NCBI GenBank assembly: GCA_016702415.1
Contig: JADJEA010000001.1
Span: forward strand, 1,469,001-1,533,000
DNA: 64,000 nucleotides
DNA from: Nostocoides sp.
GTDB taxonomy: Bacteria > Actinomycetota > Actinomycetes > Actinomycetales > Dermatophilaceae
Reading direction: 5' to 3'
Shown piece after piece: positions 8,824 to 18,157 of this stretch. The position numbers were made by a program, and so were the translations under genes. Position 1 is the stretch's first letter; each line of letters starts with the position of its first letter. The notes below the pieces were generated by a model, which saw only the letters and a program-made list of their open reading frames with translations, was not told where the DNA came from and searched no databases.

Positions 8824-9501
8824 ATGACTCGTGGTGATCTCGATGGCTTGCGCGCCCAGATCGCGCGGGTGCAGGCGGGTTCGCGCGCCCCCGGGGCCGC
8901 GCGCCGGGAGCCGAGCCGAACCCCGGAGGGACGATCCACCGAGGAGCACATGAGCCGACCTGGCGAGGGAGCCGGTTCGACGGACGACGAGGCCGCGCCT
9001 GGGTCGAGCGATGCTGCTCGCGATCCGCATTCCCTGGCCCGGGCGATCGTCCTGAGGCAGTTGGAGAACTCCCCCAAGACCCGCCGTCAGCTCGAGGTCA
9101 AACTCGCCGAGCGTGGATGCGACCCCGCCGTGGCGGCCGAGGTTCTCGACCGGCTCACGCAGGTCGGACTCGTCGACGACGTGGCGTATGCCGAGATGTT
9201 CGTGCGCGCCAAGCAGGTCACCCGTGGCCTCTCCCGTCAGGCACTCACGCACGAGTTGCGGCGCAAGGGGGTCGCCGACGAGGTGGCCGCGGAGGTCATC
9301 GGGGGGGTGGACTCGGCCTCCGACGCGGAGCGCGCGCGCGACCTCGTCCGCGCTCGGCTGCCGCGACTGCTCGGCCTTGAGCGGGACGTCCAGATTCGGC
9401 GGCTGTCGGGGCTATTGGCCCGCAAGGGGTATCCCTCGGGCTTGGTCATGCGCGTCGTCCTCGAGGAGGTCGACGCCCTGCCGGAGCACCGGCGGGACTA
9501 G
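8824..9501 (+). CDS. recX: Regulatory protein RecX
   Basis: RecX-family modulator that binds the RecA filament and limits its activity. 225 aa: a hydrophilic N-terminal extension of about 65 residues (rich in R, E, G, S), then three-helix repeats typical of RecX, including ENSPKTRRQLEVKLAERG, VDDVAYAEMFVRAK and the C-terminal ARKGYPSGLVMRVVLEE. Extended N-termini are common in actinobacterial RecX. It starts 14 bases after recA and is presumably co-transcribed and translationally coupled. Confidence 0.93.
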   Translation: MTRGDLDGLRAQIARVQAGSRAPGAARREPSRTPEGRSTEEHMSRPGEGAGSTDDEAAPGSSDAARDPHSLARAIVLRQLENSPKTRRQLEVKLAERGCDPAVAAEVLDRLTQVGLVDDVAYAEMFVRAKQVTRGLSRQALTHELRRKGVADEVAAEVIGGVDSASDAERARDLVRARLPRLLGLERDVQIRRLSGLLARKGYPSGLVMRVVLEEVDALPEHRRD

Positions 9502-9553
9502 GGCCTCACCTTCGGCGATCCCGGTCGGTGCCAGGCGCTCGACGTCCGCGACG

Positions 9554-9940
9554 TCAGTGACCCGCGTCGATGAACTCGAGGCGATTGCCGAACGGGTCGT
9601 CGGTGTGGAACCGGGTCGTGCCGGGGATCTCCTGACTCCAGCGCACCGGTAAGCCGGCCTCCGTCAACCGCGCGGCAAGGGCATCGAGATCGCTCACGAT
9701 CAGCGCGGGATGGGCTTTCCGAGCGGGAACGAACGGATCTTCGACCCCGACGTGGATCTCCGGTGCCCCGGCACCGTCGCCAGCTCGGAACCAGCACCCT
9801 CCACGGGCGGCGAGCAGCGGTGGTTTGGGTAGCTCCGTGAAGCCCAGTAGCCCAACCCAGAAGTCCCGTGCGGCTGCCTCTCCCGAGGGCGGAATTGCCA
9901 GCTGGACATGATCGATCACGCGAATAGCGAACGAGGTCAT
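9554..9940 (-). CDS. VOC-superfamily (glyoxalase/bleomycin-resistance fold) protein
   Basis: 128 residues with the vicinal-oxygen-chelate pattern: IDHVQLAIPP at the N-terminus, a central APEIHVGVEDPF strand, and the C-terminal module RFHTDDPFGNRLEFIDAGH with the usual metal-ligand Glu (LEFID). The substrate cannot be told from sequence. It is convergent with recX (gap 52 bases) and divergent from the YczE-like gene. Start ATG 9940 gives the standard MTSFAIRVIDHV beginning. Confidence 0.85.
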   Translation of the reverse strand: MTSFAIRVIDHVQLAIPPSGEAAARDFWVGLLGFTELPKPPLLAARGGCWFRAGDGAGAPEIHVGVEDPFVPARKAHPALIVSDLDALAARLTEAGLPVRWSQEIPGTTRFHTDDPFGNRLEFIDAGH

Positions 9941-10117
9941 CGCGGTCCTGAGGGTCGTCGGGCTGATGTGTCGAGTGACAGCATGAGAGCCGGCCGGATC
10001 GGGGCTCTGTCGGGGCCGGGGGCCGGGCATGGTGCGCCCGCCTCCGGCACCCGTATGCGGTGACCCAAGGGCCGAAATCGGGTGGGGGTCGACGGCGTGG
10101 AGAGGCACACTGCACGC

Positions 10118-10825
10118 ATGTCGCCGATCCAGCAGGTGCGTCGCGTGTTCGCGCGCAAGGAACCGCTCACACCGATGACGCCCGTCGAGCAACTGCGCTC
10201 CGGTGGGCTGCCGTTGCGGCTGGCGCAGTTGCTTGTCGGGCTCTGGCTCTACGGCGCGTCGATGGCCATGCTGGTCCGCGGCCGACTCGGGCTGCCGGCC
10301 TGGGACGTCTTCCATGTCGGGGTGCAGCGGCACTGGGGCGCCAGTTTCGGGACCGTCGTCATCGTGACCAGCTTCGCGGTGCTCCTGCTGTGGATTCCGT
10401 TGCGGCAGTGGCCCGGCTTGGGCACCCTCGCCAACTCGGTCCTGATCGGGGTGGCCGCCGACGCGACCTTGCGCGTTCTCGGGCCTCAAGACGGCGCCGC
10501 GACCCGTTGGGGGCTCATGCTCGGCGGCATCCTGCTCAATGGGCTCGCCGGCGCGCTCTATATCGGAAGCCAACTCGGCCCCGGCCCGCGTGACGGGTTG
10601 ATGACGGGGATCGCTCGGCGGACCGGCCGATCGATCCGCCTCGTGCGCACCGGCCTCGAGATCGCCGTCCTGACCGCCGGGTGGCTACTGGGCGGGGTGG
10701 TCGGGGTGGGCACCATTCTGTATGCCGTGGGCATCGGCCCGGTCGTGCAAGCTCTGCTCCCGGTCTGCACCCGGCGCGTCGATCTCGCCCGCGCCCAGGG
10801 CGGCGGTGAACTGGAAGGGCGGTGA
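10118..10825 (+). CDS. YczE/YyaS/YitT-like integral membrane protein
   Basis: 235-residue membrane protein with about five hydrophobic segments, including LAQLLVGLWLYGASMAMLV, TVVIVTSFAVLLLWIPL and EIAVLTAGWLLGGVVGVGTILYAV. The motifs GLPAWDVFHVG and GPGPRDGLMTGIARRTG are characteristic of the YczE family, whose transport role is unknown. ATG 10118 is preferred because GGAGAGG lies 11 bases upstream; an in-frame GTG at 10082 would add 12 residues. The 240 bases downstream carry only short direct repeats (CTGCGGCTCGGCCAAC, twice, near 10860) and no gene I can support. Confidence 0.8.
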   Translation: MSPIQQVRRVFARKEPLTPMTPVEQLRSGGLPLRLAQLLVGLWLYGASMAMLVRGRLGLPAWDVFHVGVQRHWGASFGTVVIVTSFAVLLLWIPLRQWPGLGTLANSVLIGVAADATLRVLGPQDGAATRWGLMLGGILLNGLAGALYIGSQLGPGPRDGLMTGIARRTGRSIRLVRTGLEIAVLTAGWLLGGVVGVGTILYAVGIGPVVQALLPVCTRRVDLARAQGGGELEGR

Positions 10826-11066
10826 ACTGCAGGGACGGTGAACCTGCTGCTCGGCCAACCTGCGGCTCGGCCAACCTGCGGCTCGAGCAGATCGGGCAGA
10901 TGAACCCGTGGCGCGGTGACGCGCGCACCGCGATCGCGGAGCGCAAGGCCTCACTGCGAGTTGGCCACACCCACCCCCGCCAGCGGAAGTGACCGGCCGA
11001 CAAGTCGACTCCACCCGGGCCACGTGTGCGACGGTGGCACGAGCACCCCATCAGAAGGAGAACCAA

Positions 11067-11258
11067 ATGGGCATCGGCGACAAGATCGGCAATGCGGCCG
11101 AGGAAGCGACCGGCAAGGCCAAGGAGGCGGTGGGCAAAGCCACCGACGACGAGCAGATGCAGGCCGAGGGCATGGCCGACCAGGCGAAAGCCAATGTCAA
11201 GCAGGCTGGCGAAAAGGTCAAGGACGCCATGGGCGACCTCAAGGACGCCATCAGCTAG
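11067..11258 (+). CDS. CsbD-family stress protein
   Basis: 63 residues, highly charged and Ala/Lys/Glu-rich, without hydrophobic segments: MGIGDKIGNAAEEATGKAKE onward, ending DLKDAIS. This is the CsbD pattern of small, probably helical proteins that accumulate under general stress. AGAAGGAG eight bases before the ATG is the best ribosome site in the area and suggests strong expression. Followed directly by a hairpin terminator. Confidence 0.85.
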   Translation: MGIGDKIGNAAEEATGKAKEAVGKATDDEQMQAEGMADQAKANVKQAGEKVKDAMGDLKDAIS

Positions 11259-11273
11259 TCACGTGCTCAGCTA

Positions 11274-11300
11274 CCCCGCACGCTGATCGGCGTCGCGGGG
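11274..11300. terminator. Hairpin terminator between csbD and recQ
   Basis: CCCCGC-ACGC at 11274-11283 pairs with GCGT-(C)-GCGGGG at 11290-11300 around a six-base loop, with one bulge. No T-run follows, as is usual in GC-rich actinobacteria. It sits between the convergent ends of the CsbD gene and recQ and could serve both. Confidence 0.65.
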
Positions 11301-11318
11301 CGGGTCCCGACCGATGAG

Positions 11319-13422
11319 TCAGTGCTCGACCGCCAGAGCGAAGGGCAGGACCGACTCCGCTCCCGCCGCGCGCACCACGCGCGCCGCCTCGGTGAACGTC
11401 CACCGCGAATCCACCAGGTCGTCCACCAGCAAGACCGGACCCTGGTGCGTGCGCAGTCGCTCACCAAGGTCGGTGCCGACCCCGAAGCGTCCGAACACCC
11501 CCGCCAAGCGGAACGCGCTATTGCCCCCCGGCTCCCCGGTGGGGCCGCCCCCGATGAGATCGAGGACTCCCAGGAGGGGGAGCCGTCCGATGCGGGCGAT
11601 CCCTTCGGCCAGCGACCCGGCGAGCCGGGGTCGCCGCCGTGACGGTATGCCGACCACCCCCGTCGGGCGGCGCGCCCACGGCCACGCCGCGAGGGTCCGC
11701 ACGACCGCGTCCATCACCTCCGGCGGCACGTCCGCGTCGTTCCCGAACAGCGGCCGCAGCCGCGACCCCCAACCCCAAGTCGCTGAGGCGCCCGATCACC
11801 CGTCCCGGTTCGGCCCGGACCTCCGGCCCGATCCGACCCTTGAGCGGCACACCCAGGCGCTGCATTCCGGTCGGCCACATCGTCCGGGGCTCGACCGCCA
11901 CCCCGACCTGGGCCAGTCGCTCGCCGGCTCTTCGCACGAGGAGGTCGGGGATGTCGGTGGGGAACCACGGACCCGCGCAGGTGTCGCACCGGCCGCAGGC
12001 GGCCGCATTCGCATCGTCGAGGGCGGACTGGAGGAACGCCATCCGGCAGGAGGTCGCCCGCTCATAGGCGAGCATCTGGTCCTGCTCCGCCACCCGGGCG
12101 CGGGCCACGCGGGCATACCGCGCCGCATCGTAGGTCCACGGCTGGCCGGTGGCCTGCCAGCCCCCGGTGACCCGGCGCACGGCTCCGTCGACGTCGAGTA
12201 CCTTCAGCAGCAGCTCCAGGCGGGTCCGCCGGATGTCGACGGCGGCCTCGATGGCCGCGGTCGACATCGGCGACGTCGCGTCCCCGAGCGCGGCCAGGAC
12301 AGCGTCGGCCTGATCCGCCCGCGGCATCGAGACCGACGCGAAGTACCTCCAGATGTCGGCGTCCTCCGGTCCGGGCAGGAGCAGGACATCGGCCCGCTCC
12401 GTGGCCCGCCCGGCCCGCCCCACCTGCTGGTAGTACGCGACGGGGGACGAGGGCGCTCCGAGGTGGAGGACGAATCCGAGATCGGGCTTGTCGAACCCCA
12501 TCCCCAGTGCCGAGGTGGCCACGAGTGCCTTGATCTCGTTGTGCCGCAGGGAGTTCTCCAGTCGCTCCCGGTCGGCGTTGTCGGTCTGACCGGTATAGGC
12601 CGCGACATCGTGCCCGGCCTCGCGCAGGGCGGCCGCGACATCCTCCGCGGCCGCGACGGTCAGGGTGTAGACGATCCCGCTGCCCGGCAGATCACCGAGG
12701 TGGGCCAGGAGCCACCCAAGCCGCTGCTGCGGCGACATCGGGCGGGTGACGCCGAGCCGCAGCGACTCCCGGGCCAGGACCCCCCGAATCGTGGCCACGG
12801 GGATCGCGCCGGCCCCCAACTGAGCCTCGACGTCATCGACGACCCGGGAATTCGCCGTGGCGGTCGTGCCCAGCACGGGCACCCCCTCCGGCAGACGGAG
12901 GAGCAGATCGCGAATCCGGCGATAGTCGGGCCGGAAATCGTGGCCCCAATCGCTGATGCAATGCGCCTCGTCGACCACCAGCAGCCCACAGCGCTGCGCG
13001 AGATCGGGCAGGTGCTCGTCGCGGAAGCGTGGATTGTTGAGCCGCTCGGGACTGATCAGCAGGACATCGACCGCGTCGCTCGACAGCGCGGCCCGCACCT
13101 CGTCCCACTCGGTCGCGTTGGCGGAGTTCATCGTCAGCGCGCGCACCCCGGCGCGTTCGGCGGCGGCGATCTGGTCGCGCATCAACGCCAGGAGCGGCGA
13201 GACGATGATCGTCGGTCCCGCCCCGGCAGCCCGGGTCAAGGCCGTCGCGACGAAGTAGACAGCCGACTTTCCCCACCCCGTGCGTTGCACGACGAGGACC
13301 CGCCGCCGCTGGGCCACGAGCATCTCGATGGCGGTGAACTGCCCGTCGCGGAACGCGACATCGTCACGGCCGACCAGCCGCCGTAGGGCGTCGGTGGCCT
13401 GGTCGAGGAGGAGCGTCGTCAT
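11319..13422 (-). CDS. recQ: RecQ-family helicase with C-terminal phosphoribosyltransferase-like domain, frameshifted
   Basis: SF2 3'-5' DNA helicase. Frame 1 (from ATG 13422) carries Walker A-like RTGWGKS, DEAH in VVDEAHCISDWGHDFRPDY, QQVGRAGR and a zinc cluster CGRCDTC. This frame makes sense to RLSDLG, then turns to Arg-rich nonsense. The next frame continues the protein: WGSRLRPLFGNDADVPPEVM, then a phosphoribosyltransferase-like domain ending VLLVDDLVDSRWTFTEAARV (the PRPP-loop pattern) and stopping at 11319. The switch lies at the CCCCCAACCCC run 11766-11776; one surplus base there explains it. Either an assembly error or a genuine frameshift. The fusion of RecQ to such a domain occurs in other actinobacteria. 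Confidence 0.82.
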
Positions 13423-13455
13423 ACCAGGACCGTATGCCGCCCCACCGACACCCCT

Positions 13456-13533
13456 GCGCCGGCCGGCGCCCCGCCCGAGACCTCGCCCGCCGGCGCGCCT
13501 CTGCCGGCCGGCGTCCCGGCCGAGACCCCGCGC
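13456..13533. repeat. Imperfect direct repeat in the recQ-miaB spacer
   Basis: Two copies of about 30 bases begin near 13457 and 13502, each starting GCCGGCCGGCG and ending GAGACC-CGC, with a few substitutions. They fill much of the 198-base divergent spacer. The function is unknown; it may be simple GC-rich drift. Confidence 0.5.
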
Positions 13534-13621
13534 GCGGGCCGACGCAGGCGGGTCGGCATACCCCCTCGTCCGGCACGGGAGGTCCGGGAACGACCGCTAC
13601 GGCACGTACCCTTGACGCGCC

Positions 13622-15145
13622 ATGAGTGACCGCTACTACGACGTGCGTACCCACGGGTGCCAGATGAACGTCCACGACTCCGAGCGCCTCGCCGGCCTTC
13701 TCGAGACGGCGGGCTATGTCGATATCGCCAGCCTCCCGGTTCACGAGCGTCCCGAGGTCGCCGACGTGGTCGTCTTCAATACCTGCGCGGTGCGGGAGAA
13801 CGCCGACAACAAGCTCTACGGCAACCTCGGTCAGCTGCGTCCGGCCAAGCTGCGCAACCCAGGACTGCAGATCGCCGTCGGCGGCTGCCTGGCCCAGAAG
13901 GACCGCGAGACCATCGTCGCGCGCGCCCCGTGGGTCGATGTCGTGTTCGGCACCCACAACATCGGCTCTCTCCCGGCGCTGCTGGATCGCGCGCGGCACA
14001 ACAAGCGCGCCGAGGTGGAGATCCTCGAGTCCCTCGAACGGTTTCCCTCCACCTTGCCCACCCGCCGCGACAGCGCGTATGCCGCGTGGGTCTCGATCTC
14101 GGTCGGCTGCAACAACACCTGCACCTTCTGCATCGTGCCGAGCCTGCGCGGCCGCGAGACCGACCGGCGCCCCGGCGAGATCCTCGCCGAGATCGAGGCC
14201 CTCGTGGCACAGGGCGTCGTCGAAGTGACCCTGCTGGGGCAAAACGTCAACACCTATGGCGTCGAGTTCGGTGACAAGGGTGCCTTCGCCGCATTGCTGC
14301 GGGCCTGCGGGGCGATCGAGGGTCTCGAGCGGATCCGCTTCACCAGTCCGCATCCCGCGGCCTTCTCCGACGACGTCATCGAGGCGATGGCGGTCACACC
14401 CACCGTCATGCCGAGCCTGCACATGCCCGTGCAGTCCGGGTCCGACGCGATCCTCAAGGCGATGCGCCGTTCCTACCGCAGCGACCGGTTCCTGGCCATC
14501 CTCGACCGGGTTCGGGCGGCGATCCCGGACGCGGCGATCACCACCGACCTCATCGTCGGGTTCCCCGGCGAGACGGAGGCGGATTTCGCCGAGACCCTCC
14601 GGGTCGTGGAGGCCGCGCGCTTCGCCTCGGCGTTCACCTTCCAATACTCCGTCCGCCCCGGCACCCCCGCCGCGACGATGCCCGACCAGGTGCCCAAGGA
14701 CGTCGTGCAGGACCGCTTCGACCGGCTCATCGCGCTCCAGGAGGAGATCTCCTGGGCCGGCAACCGGGCCCAGGAGGGTCGTGAGGTCGAGGTCCTGGTC
14801 GCGCCGGGGGAGGGGCGGAAGGACACGGCATACGACCGCATGTCCGGGCGGGCCCGCGACAACCGTCTGGTCCACTTCACCGTGCCCCCCGGGGGGCCGG
14901 TGCCGCGACCGGGGGACACGGTCACGGTGGCGGTGACGTATGGCGCGCCCCACCACCTCGTTGCGGATTCGGGCCTGCGCGGGGGGCCGTACGCCGTCCG
15001 GCGGACGCGGGGCGGCGACGCCTGGGCCGACCTCGCCGATGGCGCCGCTCCCGGGTCAACGATGAAGCCCGCGGTCGCGCTCGGGATGCCCTCGCTGGGG
15101 ATCCCGGCACCGATGGCGCCGACGTCCCGGCCCGCCTGCGGCTGA
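13622..15145 (+). CDS. miaB: tRNA (N6-isopentenyl adenosine-37-C2)-methylthiotransferase MiaB
   Basis: Radical-SAM enzyme that methylthiolates i6A37 in tRNAs reading UNN codons; its partner MiaA is encoded 1.2 kb downstream. 507 aa. The N-terminal UPF0004 domain has the three cluster cysteines in THGCQMN, FNTCAVRE and GGCLAQ. The radical-SAM cluster is CNNTCTFC (162-169). A TRAM domain lies near 390-450 (EGREVEVLVAPGE onward). The C-terminal extension ending ALGMPSLGIPAP...ACG is common in this family group. ATG 13622 gives the typical MSDRYYDVRTHGCQMN start. Confidence 0.96.
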   Translation: MSDRYYDVRTHGCQMNVHDSERLAGLLETAGYVDIASLPVHERPEVADVVVFNTCAVRENADNKLYGNLGQLRPAKLRNPGLQIAVGGCLAQKDRETIVARAPWVDVVFGTHNIGSLPALLDRARHNKRAEVEILESLERFPSTLPTRRDSAYAAWVSISVGCNNTCTFCIVPSLRGRETDRRPGEILAEIEALVAQGVVEVTLLGQNVNTYGVEFGDKGAFAALLRACGAIEGLERIRFTSPHPAAFSDDVIEAMAVTPTVMPSLHMPVQSGSDAILKAMRRSYRSDRFLAILDRVRAAIPDAAITTDLIVGFPGETEADFAETLRVVEAARFASAFTFQYSVRPGTPAATMPDQVPKDVVQDRFDRLIALQEEISWAGNRAQEGREVEVLVAPGEGRKDTAYDRMSGRARDNRLVHFTVPPGGPVPRPGDTVTVAVTYGAPHHLVADSGLRGGPYAVRRTRGGDAWADLADGAAPGSTMKPAVALGMPSLGIPAPMAPTSRPACG

Positions 15146-15209
15146 CCCCCACGTCGCCCACCCCGACTGACCCACCCCGCTCACGCCGGATGCCGACCCC
15201 CGGCCCGCG

Positions 15210-15253
15210 CCGGTGGGTCACCTCGCCCCGCTCCGGGTTCGGTGACCCACCGG
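15210..15253. terminator. Hairpin downstream of miaB
   Basis: A perfect inverted repeat: CCGGTGGGTCACC (15210-15222) pairs with GGTGACCCACCGG (15241-15253) around an 18-base loop. It starts 65 bases after the miaB stop. Probably the miaB terminator. Confidence 0.6.
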
Positions 15254-15371
15254 CTGGCCGAGCGCCCCGACCGGCAGGGGGGATGGGCCGGGGCGCTCTC
15301 TCCTCCTGTCTACCTGACGTAATCCGGCTTCCCGGTGCTTAGCGGCCGGTCAATCCGGTCCGGGCACGCAA

Positions 15372-15403
15372 CGGGCGCCGGACCATCACTGGTCCGGCGC
15401 CCG
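15372..15403. terminator. Hairpin downstream of the small antitoxin-like gene
   Basis: CGGGCGCCGGACC (15372-15384) pairs perfectly with GGTCCGGCGCCCG (15391-15403), loop ATCACT. It lies 20 bases past the stop of the minus-strand gene at 15423 and facing miaB, so it likely terminates the minus-strand gene. The rest of the 277-base spacer shows no gene. Confidence 0.7.
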
Positions 15404-15422
15404 CGCGTGTCGACGCAGGGGG

Positions 15423-15611
15423 CTACTCCCCGATGAGGTCGTCGGCCTTCGCTCCGGCGGTGTCGATCTGGTCGGAGAACTTCCCGCCAGTCGCGCCGTC
15501 GGCGGCATCCGTGGCCTTCTGGATGCCCTGGTCGCTGAGCTCTTCGACCTTGTCGGAGTGGCCGTGCAGAAGTTCCTCGGCCTTGCCCTTGATCTCGTCG
15601 AACATGCCCAT
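15423..15611 (-). CDS. Small MT0933/Rv0909-like antitoxin-family protein
   Basis: 62 residues, MGMFDEIKGKAEELLHGHSD onward, ending AGAKADDLIGE: amphipathic, Lys/Asp/Ala-rich, with a central ATGGKFSDQID that matches the GGK(Y/F) motif of the family named after mycobacterial Rv0909/MT0933. Rv0909 is paired with a toxin in Mycobacterium; no toxin is adjacent here, so a stress or chaperone-like role is equally possible. AGGAGATCGCAC before the ATG is a good ribosome site. Divergent from def (145-base spacer). Confidence 0.65.
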   Translation of the reverse strand: MGMFDEIKGKAEELLHGHSDKVEELSDQGIQKATDAADGATGGKFSDQIDTAGAKADDLIGE

Positions 15612-15756
15612 GTGCGATCTCCTCTCTCTCGGGGAGGTGGCGCCGGTCGGCGCTCCTTGGCGCACACCTTAAGCCCTCGTTGCTGGGAGAATGCTGGGAG
15701 CACCCGAACACCCGTCGATGCGGGGTCGACGGCCGCCATGAGGGAGAATCCCGGCC

Positions 15757-16329
15757 ATGTCCGTGCGTCCCATCGTCATCACCGGCGAGCCCGTCCTGCA
15801 CCGGCGGGCCGAGCCGGTCACCGACTTCGGTCCCGACCTCGATGCGCTGATCGACGACATGTTCGCCACCCAGAACGCCGCGAACGGCGTCGGTCTCGCT
15901 GCCCCGCAGATCGGCGTCGGCGCACGCGTCTTCACCTGGCATCTCGCCAACGACGACGGGGTCCCCGAGATCGGCGTCATCGTCAACCCGTTCGTGCGGG
16001 CCACCCGCGCACCCGACGGCGAGCCGGACAAGGATGCCGACTCCGAGGGGTGCCTGTCGGTCCCGGGCTACCACTACCCCCTGCGCCGCGGCCTCGCCGC
16101 CGAGGTGACCGGTTGCGATCGCCGCGGCAACGAGATCGCCTTCACCGCGACCGGATGGTTCGCCCGGTGCATGCAGCACGAGTACGACCACCTCAACGGG
16201 TTCCTCTATGTCGACCGCCTGTCCCAGAAGTGGAAGAAGAAGGCGCTCAAGGCGATTCGCAACGAGGGGTGGGGGCGGCCGGGCCACAGCTGGATGCCCG
16301 GCGTGGACGAGGACCCTTTTGGCCACTGA
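15757..16329 (+). CDS. def: Peptide deformylase
   Basis: Removes the formyl group from N-terminal Met of nascent proteins in the cytoplasm; a metal (Fe) enzyme. 190 aa. All three motifs are present: GVGLAAPQ (about 44-51), EGCLS (about 97) with the metal Cys, and QHEYDHLNG (about 139) with two metal His and the catalytic Glu. The N-terminus is slightly longer than the minimal enzyme, as in type I actinobacterial deformylases. Its last 11 bases overlap the proposed miaA start, suggesting translational coupling. Confidence 0.96.
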   Translation: MSVRPIVITGEPVLHRRAEPVTDFGPDLDALIDDMFATQNAANGVGLAAPQIGVGARVFTWHLANDDGVPEIGVIVNPFVRATRAPDGEPDKDADSEGCLSVPGYHYPLRRGLAAEVTGCDRRGNEIAFTATGWFARCMQHEYDHLNGFLYVDRLSQKWKKKALKAIRNEGWGRPGHSWMPGVDEDPFGH

Positions 16330-17233
16330 CCCGGTCGTCGTCGCGGTCGTGGGGGCGACCGCGACCGGCAAGTCGGCGCTCGCCCTCGCGCTCGCCGGCG
16401 AGATCGGCGGCGAGATCGTCAATGCCGACGCCATGCAGCTCTATCGCGGCATGGACGTCGGGACGGCCAAGGTCGCGGTGGGGGAGCGGCGCGGCATACC
16501 GCACCATCAACTCGACGTCCTCGAGGTGACCCAGGAGGCAAGCGTCGCCGCCTATCAGGCCGCCGCCCGGGCCGATCTCGACGCGATCGCGGCCCGTGGC
16601 CGGGTGCCGATCCTCGTCGGCGGCTCCGGCCTCTATGTCCGGGCCGCCCTGGACGCGCTCGACATCCCACCCACCGACGCCGCGGTCCGCGCGCGGTGGG
16701 AGGCGTATGCCGCGGCGCACGGCCCCGAGGCGACCCACCGCGCGCTCGCCGACCGCGATCCCGCCGCCGCCCGCGACATCCTTCCGGCCAATGTGCGCCG
16801 GACCGTGCGGGCCCTGGAGGTCATCGAGCTGACCGGCGCGCCCTTCGCGGCCCGTCTCCCGCAGCGGGCCTATCGTCGGCCGACCCTGACCCTGGGGCTG
16901 TCGTTGGCGCGCGCTGTCGTGGACCACCGCATCGGCCTCCGGACCGAACGGATGTGGGCCGACGGATTGGTCGAGGAGGTGCGCCGGCTCGACGCCCGGG
17001 GACTGCGCGCCGGCCGGACGGCCGCGCAGGCGATCGGCTACCGGCAGGCGCTGGATCAGATCGACGGGCGGCTGACCCGGGCCGAGGCGATCGCCGAGAC
17101 CGTGCGCGCCACACGCCGGTACGTCCGCCGGCAGGAGAGCTGGCTGCGACCGGATGCGCGCATCCACTGGCTGGACGCCGACGCGCCCGACCTCGTCGCG
17201 CACGCCCTCGAGGCGATCCGCGAGCATGGCTGA
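16319..17233 (+). CDS. miaA: tRNA dimethylallyltransferase MiaA
   Basis: Transfers dimethylallyl to A37 of tRNA, making the substrate of MiaB. About 304 aa. P-loop GATATGKS (about 11-18), the substrate motif NADAMQLYRGMDVGTAK, GGSGLYVRAALD, and the C-terminal IGYRQAL...TRRYVRRQESWLR of the family. No ATG is available: TTG 16319 (overlapping def) gives LATDPVVVAVVGATATGKS and the family's normal length; a GTG at 16349 would cut into the first strand. Part of a def-miaA-dapF run. Confidence 0.92.
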   Translation: MATDPVVVAVVGATATGKSALALALAGEIGGEIVNADAMQLYRGMDVGTAKVAVGERRGIPHHQLDVLEVTQEASVAAYQAAARADLDAIAARGRVPILVGGSGLYVRAALDALDIPPTDAAVRARWEAYAAAHGPEATHRALADRDPAAARDILPANVRRTVRALEVIELTGAPFAARLPQRAYRRPTLTLGLSLARAVVDHRIGLRTERMWADGLVEEVRRLDARGLRAGRTAAQAIGYRQALDQIDGRLTRAEAIAETVRATRRYVRRQESWLRPDARIHWLDADAPDLVAHALEAIREHG

Positions 17234-17253
17234 CCGTCCGGGACAATGAGGCC

Positions 17254-18114
17254 ATGATCCGCTTCGCCAAGGGCCACGGCACCCGCAACGATTTCGTCCT
17301 CGTCGACGATCGCGAGGGTCGGTTCGCCCTGACCGCCTCGCTCGCGGCGGCGCTGGCCGACCGGCGTAGCGGCATCGGCGGTGACGGGGTGATCCGGGTG
17401 GGCCGCACCGCTGCGGCCACCGACCCGGCGGTGGCGGCCCAGGCCGGGGAGGCCGAGTGGTTCATGGACTACCGCAATGCCGACGGGAGCCTGGCCGAGA
17501 TGTGCGGCAACGGGATTCGCGTGTTCGCGGCCTATCTGCGGCGCGAAGGGCTCGCCTCGGCGGACGGATTCGCGGTGGCGACCCGCGGTGGGGTCAAATG
17601 GGTCCGGTTCGTCGGCGACGACGTCGCCGTGGACATGGGCACCTGGGCGTATGGCGACCCCTCCGCCGCCGCGGACGGTATGGACGCGCTCGTTCACGTC
17701 CCTGACCACGAACCCTTCTCGGCGCTGCGTCTCGACCTGGGCAATCCGCATACGGTCGCGGCCCTGCCGCCCACGGTCGCCCTCGCCGATCTCGACCTCA
17801 CTGCGCCGCCGGCCGTCAATCCGCACCCGAGCGCCGGCACCAATGTGGAATTCGTCCAACCGGTCGGCTCGGGGGCCCTGCGCATGCGGGTTCACGAGCG
17901 CGGGGTCGGCGAGACGCCCTCGTGCGGCACCGGCGTGTGTGCCGCGGCGATCGCCACTCACGTGTGGGCCGGAGGGCTGGATGGCGACGTTCCATGGATC
18001 GTCGAGGTCCCCGGCGGCCGCCTCCAGGTGCGGCTGCTGCCGGGTCAGCGGGTCGAGTTGACCGGCCCGGCCGTCCTCGTCGCCGACGGGACCTTCGACC
18101 GCGCCCAGTTCTGA
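17254..18114 (+). CDS. dapF: Diaminopimelate epimerase
   Basis: Interconverts LL- and meso-diaminopimelate for lysine and peptidoglycan synthesis. 286 aa. The two catalytic Cys are visible in NADGSLAEMCGNGIR (about 83) and ETPSCGTGVCA (about 223). FAKGHGTRNDFVLVDD at the N-terminus and the substrate-binding segment GNPHTV are also typical. It starts 20 bases after miaA. Together miaA and dapF form the conserved actinobacterial pair. Confidence 0.96.
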   Translation: MIRFAKGHGTRNDFVLVDDREGRFALTASLAAALADRRSGIGGDGVIRVGRTAAATDPAVAAQAGEAEWFMDYRNADGSLAEMCGNGIRVFAAYLRREGLASADGFAVATRGGVKWVRFVGDDVAVDMGTWAYGDPSAAADGMDALVHVPDHEPFSALRLDLGNPHTVAALPPTVALADLDLTAPPAVNPHPSAGTNVEFVQPVGSGALRMRVHERGVGETPSCGTGVCAAAIATHVWAGGLDGDVPWIVEVPGGRLQVRLLPGQRVELTGPAVLVADGTFDRAQF

Positions 18115-18157
18115 GCGCTCCGCAAGCGGCCGCTCACCCCGCCGCTCACCCGCTGCT

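Noticed and set aside
13423..13621. A small gene in the repeat-bearing recQ-miaB spacer
   Set aside because: Frames are low-complexity translations of GC repeats without a ribosome site.
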